Of a stretch of 64,000 nucleotides of DNA, positions 27,142 to 36,108 are shown piece by piece (positions within the stretch are counted from its first letter, which is position 1; each line of letters begins with the position of its first letter). The translations under genes and the position numbers were made by a program. A model generated the notes under the pieces. The model had not been told where the DNA came from and did not search any database. It saw nothing but the letters and a program-made list of their open reading frames with translations. Source of the stretch: Photobacterium sp. GJ3 (lineage in GTDB: Bacteria; Pseudomonadota; Gammaproteobacteria; Enterobacterales; Vibrionaceae); contig NZ_CP073579.1 in NCBI RefSeq assembly GCF_018199995.1, forward strand, positions 1,612,001-1,676,000. Reading direction: 5' to 3'.

Positions 27142-27363
27142 ATGAATCATGAACAACCCAATAATCCGCTGCATGGCATGACCCTCGAAAAAATTCTGAC
27201 CCGGCTGGTCGAACATTATGGCTGGACGATTCTGGCGTGCGAAATTGATATTAACTGCTTCAAAAACGACCCGTCGATCAAGTCGTCACTGAAGTTCTTA
27301 AGAAGGACGCCCTGGGCCAGAGCCAAAGTCGAAAAGCTTTACCTGTCCGCCTTCAGCGAATAA
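27142..27363 (+). CDS. VF530-family protein
   Basis: 73 residues. The full pattern NPLHGMTLEKILTRLVEHYGW ... CFKNDPSIKSSLKFLRRTPWAR matches the VF530 (DUF2132) family named after the Vibrio fischeri protein, a small helical fold described as DNA-binding-like. Monocistronic. The 195 bp between this and glpV (27364-27557) contain a GGGAGGC/GCCTCCC hairpin but no proper terminator for either strand. Confidence 0.9.
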   Translation: MNHEQPNNPLHGMTLEKILTRLVEHYGWTILACEIDINCFKNDPSIKSSLKFLRRTPWARAKVEKLYLSAFSE

Positions 27364-27557
27364 GTTTATTCGAGGCCTTCGCTTCCCGTGCGCAGACTCA
27401 AATTTTGGTTTGGGGATGAATTGAGAGCAGCTCAATCAATCGCTGATTGTCCCCCTTTACTGGCGGGCAATGATCGTGACATACACTTCGTTGATTTCAA
27501 TCGTTTTTTTTGGAAGGGAGGCAATCGCCTCCCCTGTGTTTAGGCTTGTTTTGACGG

Positions 27558-29285
27558 CTATTGCTGCCAGGATTTCAGCAGCTCTGCGTACTGAATGGTG
27601 ACACCTTTCGGCTTCTCGTTGTCGAGTTTGGCCTTGGGTGCGCCGGGCTGAGACAGCCAGTAAGCTGCATCTCTCGGTTCGTTGAGTTTCGGACCACATT
27701 CACCCTGAACATTGGCACGTTCCAGGCGTTGTAAGACCCGATCCTGTGCTGTGGCCAGACCATCCAGTGCCTGTTGCGGGGTTTTCTCGCCGTTGGCCGC
27801 TTCTGCAATGTACTGCCACCACAATTGCGCCAGTTTCGGGTAATCCGGAACATTGGTGCCGGTTGGTGTCCACTGAACACGGGCAGGGCTGCGGTAAAAT
27901 TCTACCAGTCCGCCGAGTTTGGGCGCGGCTTCCGTCATGATGTCGGTATTCAGATCAGACTCCCGGATCGGGGTCAGACCCACCAGCGTTTTCTTCAGCG
28001 ACACTGTTTTCGAGACCGTGAACTGCGCATACAGCCAGGCCGCCATCCGACGTTTCGGATCAGTCGACTTCATCAGTGTCCATGCCCCGGTATCCTGATA
28101 GCCCAGCTTCATGCCTTCTTCCCAGTACGGTCCTTTCGGGGACGGTGCCATCCGCCATTTTGGCGTGCCATCCGGATTCACGACGGCCAGCCCGGGTTTT
28201 GTCATATCGGCAGTAAAGGCGGTGTACCAGAAAATCTGCTGCGCGATATTGCCCTGTGCCGGCACCGGACCTGCTTCCGAGAAGGTCATGCCCTGGGCTT
28301 CTGGCGGGGCGTATTTGCGGAGCCAGTCCACGTATTTGGTGGTCGCATAAACGGCCGCTGGTCCGTTGGTTGCACCTCCCCGTTCAACGCTGGAACCGAC
28401 CGGACGACAGCCATCGACCCGAATGCCCCATTCGTCGACCGGTTTCCCGTTTGGCAGCCCTTTGTCCCCGGCACCCGCCATGGAGAACCAGGCATCCGTG
28501 AATCGCCAGCCCAGAGACGGATCTTTTTTCCCGTAGTCCATATGGCCGTAAACCCGCTGGCCGTCGATTTCTTTCACATGTTCGGTGAAGAACTCGGCAA
28601 TATCTTCATAAGCCGACCAGTTGACCGGCACCCCGAGATCATAGCCATACAGATCTTTGAATTGTTTTTTCAGATCGTTGCGTTCAAACCAGTCGGCACG
28701 GAACCAGTACAGGTTGGCGAATTGCTGATCCGGTAACTGATACACTTTGCCATCCGGCCCGGTGGTGAAACTCAGACCAATGAAATCGTCCAGATCCAGC
28801 GTCGGCAGGGTGACGTCTTTCCCTTCGCCCTGGATGTAATCACTGATCGGGATGACCTTCCCGTAGCGGAAATGGGTGCCGATCAAATCGGAGTCATTGA
28901 TATAAGCATCATAGATACTCCGGTTCGACTGCATTTCGGTTTGCAGCTTTTCAACGACGTCCCCTTCCTGAATCAGATCGTGCGTGACTTTGATGCCTGT
29001 GATTTCCTCAAAGGCTTTTGCCAGTACTTTAGATTCATATTCATGGGTGGTGATGGTTTCTGAGACGACTTTGATCGTCATGCCGCGAAAAGGTTTCGCA
29101 GCCTCAGTAAACCAGGCCAGCTCTTTGAGCTGATCGGACTGACTGAGTGACGATTGGGCAAACTCATCTTTGACCCATTTATCTGCGGCATCACTGTATT
29201 GATCCGCCCACGCGGCCGGAGCCAGCAGCAGGGTAATGATCAGCCCCAGGGTCGTTGGTGCAGGTACAGGGTGTTTCCGGTTCAT
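27558..29285 (-). CDS. glpV: Glycerol ABC transporter substrate-binding protein
   Basis: 575 residues from the ATG at 29285 (AAGGAG just upstream). A signal peptide (about 1-26, ending AAWA) precedes a large family-1-type solute-binding protein with NDSDLIGTHFRYGK, QLPDQQFANLYWFR and WRMAPSPKGPYW. Its length and its place after a DUF2160 gene in an S-T-P-Q-U-V order match the rhizobial glycerol transporter GlpV. It captures the substrate in the periplasm. Last gene of the operon. Confidence 0.87.
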   Translation of the reverse strand: MNRKHPVPAPTTLGLIITLLLAPAAWADQYSDAADKWVKDEFAQSSLSQSDQLKELAWFTEAAKPFRGMTIKVVSETITTHEYESKVLAKAFEEITGIKVTHDLIQEGDVVEKLQTEMQSNRSIYDAYINDSDLIGTHFRYGKVIPISDYIQGEGKDVTLPTLDLDDFIGLSFTTGPDGKVYQLPDQQFANLYWFRADWFERNDLKKQFKDLYGYDLGVPVNWSAYEDIAEFFTEHVKEIDGQRVYGHMDYGKKDPSLGWRFTDAWFSMAGAGDKGLPNGKPVDEWGIRVDGCRPVGSSVERGGATNGPAAVYATTKYVDWLRKYAPPEAQGMTFSEAGPVPAQGNIAQQIFWYTAFTADMTKPGLAVVNPDGTPKWRMAPSPKGPYWEEGMKLGYQDTGAWTLMKSTDPKRRMAAWLYAQFTVSKTVSLKKTLVGLTPIRESDLNTDIMTEAAPKLGGLVEFYRSPARVQWTPTGTNVPDYPKLAQLWWQYIAEAANGEKTPQQALDGLATAQDRVLQRLERANVQGECGPKLNEPRDAAYWLSQPGAPKAKLDNEKPKGVTIQYAELLKSWQQ

Positions 29286-29307
29286 GATTGAACTCCTTCG
29301 ACTTGTG

Positions 29308-29580
29308 TTATCCCCAACGAAGCACAATCGCCAGCCACAAGACGGATAACGTAAACGGTATCCAGATGGACAAGTCGGTCATGCCGATGAAAATCAGATG
29401 AATATAAGCACTGCTGAGCAGGCCGATAAACAGGCGATCGCCCCGTGTTGTGTGGATCGGCAGAAAGCCTTTGCGTTCTACACAGGGTTTCAGAATTTCA
29501 AATACCGTCATGGTCAGTAACAGACCCGCGATAGATATAAAAAACAGCGCACTGGGGAGTGTCCAAGCCATCCACTTCAT
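29308..29580 (-). CDS. glpU: Small membrane protein of the glycerol ABC transporter (DUF2160)
   Basis: 90 residues with about three hydrophobic segments (WTLPSALFFISIAGLLLTM; FIGLLSSAYIHLIFIGM; IPFTLSVLWLAIVL). This matches the DUF2160/GlpU accessory protein found between glpQ and glpV in this transporter type. Its precise role is unknown. GGAGAA precedes the ATG; 24 bp gap to glpQ, 22 bp to glpV. Confidence 0.83.
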   Translation of the reverse strand: MKWMAWTLPSALFFISIAGLLLTMTVFEILKPCVERKGFLPIHTTRGDRLFIGLLSSAYIHLIFIGMTDLSIWIPFTLSVLWLAIVLRWG

Positions 29581-29604
29581 GCGGTTCTCCTTCTCGTGTG
29601 AGGT

Positions 29605-30405
29605 CTAAACACGGCCCAGGGCGAAGCCTTTGGCAACATGGTTCCGGACAAACCAGATCACCAGCAATCCGGGAATAATGGTCAGAATACCGGCTGCGGC
29701 CAGCACCCCCCAGTCAATGCCGGAAGCACTGACCGTCCGGGTCATGGTGGCGACAATCGGCTTTGCGTTTACCGAGGTCAGCGTTCGGGCCAGTAAGAGT
29801 TCGACCCAACTGAACATGAAACAGAAGAACGCCGTTACCCCGATGCCGGAACGGATCATCGGCAGGAAGATCCGAACGAAGAAACGCGGAAAACTGTAAC
29901 CATCAATATAGGCGGTTTCATCAATCTCTTTGGGGACACCAGACATGAAGCCCTCCAGAATCCACACGGCCAATGGTACGTTGAACAGGCAGTGCGCCAG
30001 TGCCACGGCGATATGGGTATCGAATAACCCGACCGAAGAATAAAGCTGGAAAAAGGGCAGCAGAAAAACCGCGGGTGGCGCCATCCGATTGGTCAGCAGC
30101 CAGAAAAACATGTGTTTGTCGCCGATAAAGCGATAACGGGAAAACGCATAGGCTGCAGGTAAAGCCACGAATAATGAAATCAGCGTATTCATCGACACAT
30201 AGGTCAGCGAGTTCAGATAACCGCTGTACCAGGACGGATCGGTGAAGATCACCGCATAATTATCGAATGTAAAATGCTGTGGCCAGAAAGAGAGTCCGCC
30301 CAGAATCTCCTCATTGGTTTTAAACGACATCATCAACAGCCAGTAAATCGGCAGCAGGAGAAACAGAATATAGAGCAGCAGCCCGATGGTTTTGCGTGTC
30401 TGCAT
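29605..30405 (-). CDS. glpQ: Glycerol ABC transporter permease
   Basis: 266 residues, about six TM helices. The permease EAA-type loop is seen in IDETAYIDGYSFPRFFVRIFLP, which contacts the ATPases. MalG/UgpE-type inner-membrane permease, partner of GlpP. Starts 2 bp after the glpP stop. Confidence 0.9.
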   Translation of the reverse strand: MQTRKTIGLLLYILFLLLPIYWLLMMSFKTNEEILGGLSFWPQHFTFDNYAVIFTDPSWYSGYLNSLTYVSMNTLISLFVALPAAYAFSRYRFIGDKHMFFWLLTNRMAPPAVFLLPFFQLYSSVGLFDTHIAVALAHCLFNVPLAVWILEGFMSGVPKEIDETAYIDGYSFPRFFVRIFLPMIRSGIGVTAFFCFMFSWVELLLARTLTSVNAKPIVATMTRTVSASGIDWGVLAAAGILTIIPGLLVIWFVRNHVAKGFALGRV

Positions 30406-30407
30406 GG

Positions 30408-31277
30408 TTATTTCTCCTTATCCATGGTGGTCATGACGGTGTAGAACAGCCAGCTCACCAGTAAAATGATCAGGAAGTAAATAATGGAAAATGCCGCGGC
30501 TGGTCCCAGGTCAAACTGACCGACAGCCATTTTGGTGAGTGCCTGCGACAGAAAAGTAGTCGCGTTACCCGGCCCGCCGCCCGTGAGCACAAAAGGCTCG
30601 GTATAAATCATGAAGCTGTCCATAAAACGCAGCAGTACGCCAATCAGCAGGACATTTTTCAGCTTGGGTAACTGAATGTAGCGGAAGACCGCCCAGCTGG
30701 AAGCCCGGTCGATTTTGGCTGCCTGATAATAGACATCCGGGATGGCTCTGAGGCCGGAATAACAGAGCAGGGCAACCAGCGATGTCCAGTGCCACACATC
30801 CATGACCAGCACAGTAATCCAGGCATCCACCGGGTCGGAGGCATAGTTGTAATCCACCCCGATGTGATTGAGAAACCAGCCCAGCAGGCCGATATCGGCC
30901 CGGCCAAAAATCTGCCAGATTGTCCCGACCACATTCCAGGGGATCAGCAGCGGAATCGCCAGCACAATCAGCACCAGTGACGCTTTTATCCCTCGGGCTG
31001 GCATGGTCAGTGCAACCAGAATACCCAGCGGAATTTCAATCAGCAGCACACAGGCCGAATAGATGAACTGGCGCAGTAAGGAATCATGCAGGCGGGAATC
31101 ATTGAGAATTTCCCGATACCACTCGGTGCCGACAAAATAAGCGGTATTCTGGTCGAAAATATCCTGAATGGAGTAATTGACGACGGTCATCAGCGGGACA
31201 ATGGCTGAAAAGGCGACCAGCAGGAATACCGGGACAACCAGCCACCAGGCGCGGTTATTTTCAGTTTTTTGCTGCAT
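30408..31277 (-). CDS. glpP: Glycerol ABC transporter permease
   Basis: 289 residues from the ATG at 31277, which has a strong GGGAGG site and overlaps the 3' end of glpT by 17 bp; the frame is open nine codons further up. About six TM helices. The coupling loop is YQAAKIDRASSWAVFRYIQLP. MalF/UgpA-type permease. Confidence 0.9.
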   Translation of the reverse strand: MQQKTENNRAWWLVVPVFLLVAFSAIVPLMTVVNYSIQDIFDQNTAYFVGTEWYREILNDSRLHDSLLRQFIYSACVLLIEIPLGILVALTMPARGIKASLVLIVLAIPLLIPWNVVGTIWQIFGRADIGLLGWFLNHIGVDYNYASDPVDAWITVLVMDVWHWTSLVALLCYSGLRAIPDVYYQAAKIDRASSWAVFRYIQLPKLKNVLLIGVLLRFMDSFMIYTEPFVLTGGGPGNATTFLSQALTKMAVGQFDLGPAAAFSIIYFLIILLVSWLFYTVMTTMDKEK

Positions 31278-32391
31278 GGGTGCCTCCCGGAGCCTGGTCA
31301 TCAATCAGATATTCGTCGATATAGAGTTTCAGCCACTGGGCCGGGAAGGTCACCCAGCCTTGTGATTCGGGCACGGAAGCCCCTTCAGCCAGACGGATTT
31401 TGATCGGCGTATCGGCCAGCATGGCCGTAACAATTTTGTAAGTGCCCAGATCTTCGGTGTGGGTGATGGTCACGGGATAGCTCAGATTCCGTTCCGATTC
31501 CCAGAGCTGAATAAACTCTGGACGGATGCCCAGTTTGAGATTGGCTGATTGCGATTGGTGAAGCGCTTCCCGCTGGTGGGCAGACAGCGGGATACTCAAC
31601 CCTTTGAATTTCAGACTGAGTGAGTCACTGTCCCGTTCAACCGGTAACAGGTTCATGCCGGGACTGCCGATGAAATAGCCGACGAAGGTATGGTTGGGCC
31701 GCTCAAACAGCTCACGGGGTGTGCCGAACTGAACGATCCGACCTTCGTACATCACCGCGATCTGATCTGCAAAGGTGGCAGCTTCAAGCTGATCATGGGT
31801 CACGTAAACCATGGTGATATTGAACTGTTCGTGGATCTGCTTGAGCTTGCGGCGCAATTTCCATTTCAGATGCGGGTCGATCACCGTCAGGGGTTCATCA
31901 AACAGAATGGCAGACACATCATCCCGTACCAGACCACGTCCCATTGAGACTTTCTGCTTCTCGTCGGCATTGAGGTTACGGGCCTTGCGGTCCAGAACCG
32001 GGGTCAGCTCCAGAATGTCTGCAATTTCGTGAACTTTGATGCGGATTAGCGCCTCCGGCGTTTTCATATTGCGCAGCGGGAAGGCCAGATTGTCGAAGAC
32101 CGTCATGGTGTCGTAGATCACGGGGAACTGAAAAACCTGCGCGATGTTACGATCCTGCGGCGGTAGCTGATTGACCGTTTTCCCATTGAATTTGACCTGG
32201 CCTTCTGAAGGCGACAGCAGTCCGGAGATGATATTCAGCATGGTACTTTTACCGCAGCCGGATGGCCCGAGTAACGCAAAAGCGCCGCCATCCGTCCAGA
32301 CATGGTTCATCCGGCGGATCGCATAGTCATCATCGCCGGTGGGCGTGGCGGTATAGCTGTGCGCCAGAGATTCGAGACGTATTTCAGCCAT
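31261..32391 (-). CDS. glpT: Glycerol ABC transporter ATP-binding protein (degenerate signature)
   Basis: 376 residues. Walker A GPSGCGKST, Walker B AILFDEPLTVIDP and switch His in VTHDQLEA are intact. The signature LSGGQ is replaced by LNADEKQKVSMGRGL. C-terminal MalK-like TOBE/OB regulatory domain. Overlaps glpS by ATGA. Complements glpS, which keeps the signature but lacks the switch His (see findings). Not related to the MFS transporter also called GlpT in enterobacteria. Confidence 0.9.
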   Translation of the reverse strand: MAEIRLESLAHSYTATPTGDDDYAIRRMNHVWTDGGAFALLGPSGCGKSTMLNIISGLLSPSEGQVKFNGKTVNQLPPQDRNIAQVFQFPVIYDTMTVFDNLAFPLRNMKTPEALIRIKVHEIADILELTPVLDRKARNLNADEKQKVSMGRGLVRDDVSAILFDEPLTVIDPHLKWKLRRKLKQIHEQFNITMVYVTHDQLEAATFADQIAVMYEGRIVQFGTPRELFERPNHTFVGYFIGSPGMNLLPVERDSDSLSLKFKGLSIPLSAHQREALHQSQSANLKLGIRPEFIQLWESERNLSYPVTITHTEDLGTYKIVTAMLADTPIKIRLAEGASVPESQGWVTFPAQWLKLYIDEYLIDDQAPGGTHAAKN

Positions 32392-33482
32392 CAGCGTTTC
32401 TCCCAGTCGGAACGCGCAGTCTGGATTAACTGGCGCGCCTGCGAAAAGACATAGAGCTTGTGGGTGGGGACATAGATGCTGATACGGGCATCGACGGCGT
32501 ATTCATGGACGCCAGATAAATGCAGCACCATGCTCATGTCGCGGTTGGAAACATGCAGAAAGGTTTCGCTGCCGCTGATTTCAGCCAGCTCGACCGTCAC
32601 GGCCAGCTCCAGATCGTCGTCATGTCCGGGCACCAGCGTCAGGTGGTTGGGGCGAATCCCAAAGATGTAATCACCGGGCGCGAGGTCGCCCAGATCGTCG
32701 TTCAGGGCAAAATGAATCTGGTCGGAAAACGACACCGTGCTCTGGCTGACCCGTCCCTGAATCAGATTGATCGGCGGTTCACCAAAGAGTTCAGCACAGG
32801 TGACGCTGGCCGGATTGTGATAGACAACCGGCGTATGGCCCGACTGAATGATCTCTCCCTCATGCATCAGCACCACATTGCCACCCAGTGCCAGCGCCTC
32901 GTTGGGTTCAGTCGTCGCATACACTGCGATGGTGTTCCTTGCGGCGAACAGTTCGCGCATTTCCTGCCGTAATTCTTCGCGCAGTTTATAGTCCAGATTC
33001 ACCAGAGGCTCATCGAACAAAATGATGTCTGCATCTTTGACCAATGCTCTGGCCATGGCTGTGCGTTGCTGCTGACCGCCCGACAGTTCCAGCGGATACC
33101 GTTTCAGAAAAGGTTCGATATGCAGCATTTCAGCGGTCTGGCGGACACGCGCATCGATCTCAGCCTGAGGCAGTTTGCCCAGTTTCAGCGGGGAGGCAAT
33201 GTTGTCGTAAACCGTCAGATTGGGATAGTTGATAAATTGCTGATAGACCATCGACACATTGCGTTCTCGAACCGGAACGCCGGTGACTTCTTGGCCATTG
33301 AAATAGATGTGGCCCTGCGTTGGACGATCCAGCCCTGCCATTAACCGCATCAGGCTGGTTTTACCGGCCAGAGTTCTGCCCAACAGGACATTGAATGAGC
33401 CGGGCTCCAGCGTCAGGCTGGCGTTTTTGATCCAATGACTGCCGTCGACGATGCGGGTGACCTGATCCAATTTGAGCGACAT
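32391..33482 (-). CDS. glpS: Glycerol ABC transporter ATP-binding protein (lacks switch histidine)
   Basis: 363 residues. Walker A is GRTLAGKTS (unusual Arg-Thr-Leu-Ala but keeps GxxxxGKT), the signature is LSGGQQQR, and Walker B is IILFDEPLVNLD. Where the H-loop (VTHDQ) should be, the sequence reads YATTEPNEAL: the switch His is replaced by Thr. MalK-like C-terminal domain. First gene of the transporter operon, with AGGAG upstream, 39 bp from a sigma-54 promoter. Confidence 0.9.
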   Translation of the reverse strand: MSLKLDQVTRIVDGSHWIKNASLTLEPGSFNVLLGRTLAGKTSLMRLMAGLDRPTQGHIYFNGQEVTGVPVRERNVSMVYQQFINYPNLTVYDNIASPLKLGKLPQAEIDARVRQTAEMLHIEPFLKRYPLELSGGQQQRTAMARALVKDADIILFDEPLVNLDYKLREELRQEMRELFAARNTIAVYATTEPNEALALGGNVVLMHEGEIIQSGHTPVVYHNPASVTCAELFGEPPINLIQGRVSQSTVSFSDQIHFALNDDLGDLAPGDYIFGIRPNHLTLVPGHDDDLELAVTVELAEISGSETFLHVSNRDMSMVLHLSGVHEYAVDARISIYVPTHKLYVFSQARQLIQTARSDWEKR

Positions 33483-33520
33483 GTGTTATCGGGCTCCTGA
33501 AATTAACCTGTTAACGAAGT

Positions 33521-33536
33521 TGCTAAACTTGTGCCA
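33521..33536 (-). promoter_or_regulatory. Sigma-54 promoter of glpSTPQUV
   Basis: On the minus strand TGGCACAAGTTTAGCA carries a perfect -24 box and a -12 box with GC kept (TAGCA instead of TTGCA) at correct spacing. The predicted transcript start leaves about 25 nt before the glpS ATG. A sigma-54 activator gene is divergent. Confidence 0.75.
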
Positions 33537-33757
33537 CAATTATTTAACATTTGTGCCGGGTCGGTATCCTGATGATTTTCCGAATATTTATCAGCGTGCT
33601 GCCCGAATTCAGAGACCGGCATTGGGTTCTGCTGTTGTGAAATGTTCAGTGAGTCTGAACATTCAGCAACGTTCATCAGGTCCTCTACCGGTGTGTAAGC
33701 CGCTGTGCGGTGGCGATTTTTCAGGAGTCAGTTCTGGGATCAGTTCTGGGATCAGTC

Positions 33758-35638
33758 ATGCAGGAAGATAAAGCGAGTCTCAATGGAAAAGCCGGACAGA
33801 TAAGCCGGGTTGCGGATTCATGGCAACGTTGCCGGGGTTATGGGCTGGACTGCGAACAGGCACCTGTGGTGACCCGGCTCAGCTCGGAACAATGGCAGCA
33901 GCGGATGGCGCAGTCTCAGCAGATGGTCTCGGTCACACGGGATAAAGTGCTGCCCATGTACCAGCGAATGCTCCATAACAGTAACAGTCTGGTTTTACTG
34001 ACGGATTCGCAGGGGTATCTGCTGGAACGATGGGGTGCTCCGCCGTTCTGTCAGCAGCTTCCGGCTGAATTACTGACCCCGGGGGCCTGCTGGCAGGAGA
34101 AAGCCGTCGGGACCAATGCCATTGGAACGGTGCTGCAAACGCAGGCGATCTCAGATGTACAGTGTGATGAACACTTCCTGGCGGTGAACCGGATGATGAG
34201 TGCCTCTGCTTCGCCGATTTTTGATGCCAACCGACGCTTGGTCGGGGTGCTGAATGTGTCCAGTGACGCGTATCTGCCGACCACCCTGGTGCACGGTATG
34301 GCCAAAGTCATGGCACAGGCCATTGAAAATCAGATGATTTCAGCCGCTTATCAGCAGCATTTCTGGCAACTGATGCTGAATACGAGTCCTGATAATCTGG
34401 ACAGCCAGTGGGCAGGGTTACTGGTTTTTAATGCGCAGGGACAGATTCTGGTGTCGAACCAGCGAGCCAATGCATTACTGGGACAGTCACTTCAGGGCCT
34501 GCCGATTGAGACGGTCACCGGCCAGCCACTGGCAACGCTGCTGGCCTGGCAAGCCGCAGAAGTGATGACCGTGAAAGGGCCGGAAGCCATCCCGTTGTTT
34601 GCCCGGATCATTGCACCGCACGTCTCCGGTGAGACGGCTACTTTACCCATGGTCACAGCGCCAGGGCCCACGACGCTTCCTTCTGGCGATGCGCGTGTAC
34701 TCACCGATTTAGACACCGGCGATAAACACATGGCTCGCGCTGTGGATCAGGCCTTACGTGTGGTCCACAGTGATATTCCGCTGCTGATTCAGGGGGAAAC
34801 CGGCGTGGGCAAAGAAATTTTTGTCCGTGCATTTCATGCGTCATCTGCACGTCATGATGCTGAGCTGGTTGCCGTGAATTGTGCGGCAATCCCCTCCGAG
34901 CTGGTGGAAGCGGAACTCTTCGGCTATGTCAAAGGTGCGTTCACCGGTGCCAGTCCGAAAGGCAGTATCGGCCTGATTCGTCGCGCGGATCAGGGCACTT
35001 TGTTTCTGGACGAAATCGGTGACATGCCCCTTTCAACTCAGGCCAGACTGCTGCGGGTCCTGCAGGATAAATGTGTGACCCCACTGGGAAGCAGCGAGCG
35101 CTACCCGGTGGATTTTCGTCTGGTGTGTGCCACGCATCAGCCGTTACGGGAAGCCATTCAGCGCAGACAGTTCCGTGAAGATCTGTATTACCGGATGAAT
35201 GGTCTCACTGTGAGCTTACCACCGCTTAAAGACCGGCAAGATTTGCCGAAAGTGGTTGAGGCGGTGCTGGCAGAACTGGCTGACAACGGACTGAAAGGGG
35301 ATGTCAGCGAAGAAGTGATGCAGCTGTTTCTGTCCCACCTCTGGCCGGGGAATATCCGGCAACTGTTCAATGTGTTGCGCGTGGCCGTGGTGCTTGCCGG
35401 CGATCAACGAATCCAGCCGGAACATTTACCGGATGACTTTTTCTGGGATCTCAAAGGCATCACCAGAGAGGCAGACCTGCTCGAATCTGATCTGCTGGAA
35501 GATGACTGGCAGGTCGCTTTGCCCAAAGTGTACAAAGCGCTGGGACGTAATGTCAGCAAAACCGCCGAAGCCATGGGCGTCAGCCGGAACACCGTGTATA
35601 AACGATTGAAACAGCTTGGCTTGTGGCATGACGGGTGA
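33758..35638 (+). CDS. AcoR-like sigma-54 activator (GAF - AAA+ - Fis HTH)
   Basis: 626 residues from the ATG at 33758; an upstream GTG at 33710 would add 16 residues encoded by a repeated CAGTTCTGGGAT segment, and neither start has a good ribosome site. N-terminal GAF-type sensor (about 50-200, with AVGTNAIGTVL), a PAS-like middle, AAA+ with Walker A GETGVGKE and the sigma-54 loop GAFTGA, and a C-terminal Fis HTH (NVSKTAEAMGVSRNTVYKRLKQ). Acts by direct ligand binding rather than phosphorylation. Divergent from glpSTPQUV with a sigma-54 promoter between, so it probably activates that operon in response to glycerol or a derivative. Confidence 0.9.
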   Translation: MQEDKASLNGKAGQISRVADSWQRCRGYGLDCEQAPVVTRLSSEQWQQRMAQSQQMVSVTRDKVLPMYQRMLHNSNSLVLLTDSQGYLLERWGAPPFCQQLPAELLTPGACWQEKAVGTNAIGTVLQTQAISDVQCDEHFLAVNRMMSASASPIFDANRRLVGVLNVSSDAYLPTTLVHGMAKVMAQAIENQMISAAYQQHFWQLMLNTSPDNLDSQWAGLLVFNAQGQILVSNQRANALLGQSLQGLPIETVTGQPLATLLAWQAAEVMTVKGPEAIPLFARIIAPHVSGETATLPMVTAPGPTTLPSGDARVLTDLDTGDKHMARAVDQALRVVHSDIPLLIQGETGVGKEIFVRAFHASSARHDAELVAVNCAAIPSELVEAELFGYVKGAFTGASPKGSIGLIRRADQGTLFLDEIGDMPLSTQARLLRVLQDKCVTPLGSSERYPVDFRLVCATHQPLREAIQRRQFREDLYYRMNGLTVSLPPLKDRQDLPKVVEAVLAELADNGLKGDVSEEVMQLFLSHLWPGNIRQLFNVLRVAVVLAGDQRIQPEHLPDDFFWDLKGITREADLLESDLLEDDWQVALPKVYKALGRNVSKTAEAMGVSRNTVYKRLKQLGLWHDG

Positions 35639-35696
35639 TGTTGTCATTGCGCGCAGATGTGTGACAATACGTTGTTACTCAACACGGAAGAAGTCG

Positions 35697-36062
35697 ATGT
35701 ACATCGGAGAAGTTTCTCAACGCACTGGATTATCCGCTAAAGCGATCCGGCTTTATGAGGAGATGGGCCTGATTCGTACCTTACCTCGGGTGAACCGATA
35801 CCGGACCTATGCTGAAACGGATATTGAGGTCTTGCAGTTGATCGCAGAAGCCAAACAACTGGGGGTGACTCTGAATCGCCTGAAAGGTGTGATCCGGTAT
35901 CAGCATGGTGTGGTGGACTGGGCGCGCATTCATCAGTTTTTAAAGGACGTCCGGGGTGAGCTGATGGCAGAACGCCAGCGACTGAATGCGCAAATTCAGC
36001 AGGTCGAGCAATGCCTTGCAACGATCCATACTTGTCCTCAGGGGCTTGACTCTGTCCTATAG
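35697..36062 (+). CDS. MerR-family regulator
   Basis: 121 residues from the ATG at 35697. N-terminal MerR HTH (MYIGEVSQRTGLSAKAIRLYEEMGLI ... VNRYRTY) followed by the dimerisation coiled coil. Two Cys near the C-terminus (CLATIHTC) could be redox or metal sensing, but no established motif fits. The frame extends upstream without homology. A MerR-type promoter overlaps its stop codon and drives the next gene. Confidence 0.92.
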   Translation: MYIGEVSQRTGLSAKAIRLYEEMGLIRTLPRVNRYRTYAETDIEVLQLIAEAKQLGVTLNRLKGVIRYQHGVVDWARIHQFLKDVRGELMAERQRLNAQIQQVEQCLATIHTCPQGLDSVL

Positions 36063-36077
36063 GGCAGACTTTACACT
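36046..36077 (+). promoter_or_regulatory. MerR-type promoter/operator within the merR 3' end
   Basis: TTGACT (36046-36051) and TTACAC/TACACT (36071-36077) are separated by 19-20 bp, the long spacer of MerR-regulated promoters. The spacer holds the near-perfect palindrome TCTGTCCTATAGGGCAGA (36051-36068, one mismatched pair). The merR stop lies inside it, and the oxidoreductase gene starts about 30 bp downstream. Confidence 0.8.
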
Positions 36078-36108
36078 CATGATTGATCTTGGATAACAAG
36101 GAAATATC

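Noticed and set aside
27516..27533. Terminator of glpV or the VF530 gene
   Set aside because: The hairpin GGGAGGC/GCCTCCC is sound, but the T-run is on the wrong side for both genes.
33472..33771. 99-codon frame in the glpS/regulator intergenic region
   Set aside because: Overlaps the sigma-54 promoter and both gene starts; no ribosome site or domain.
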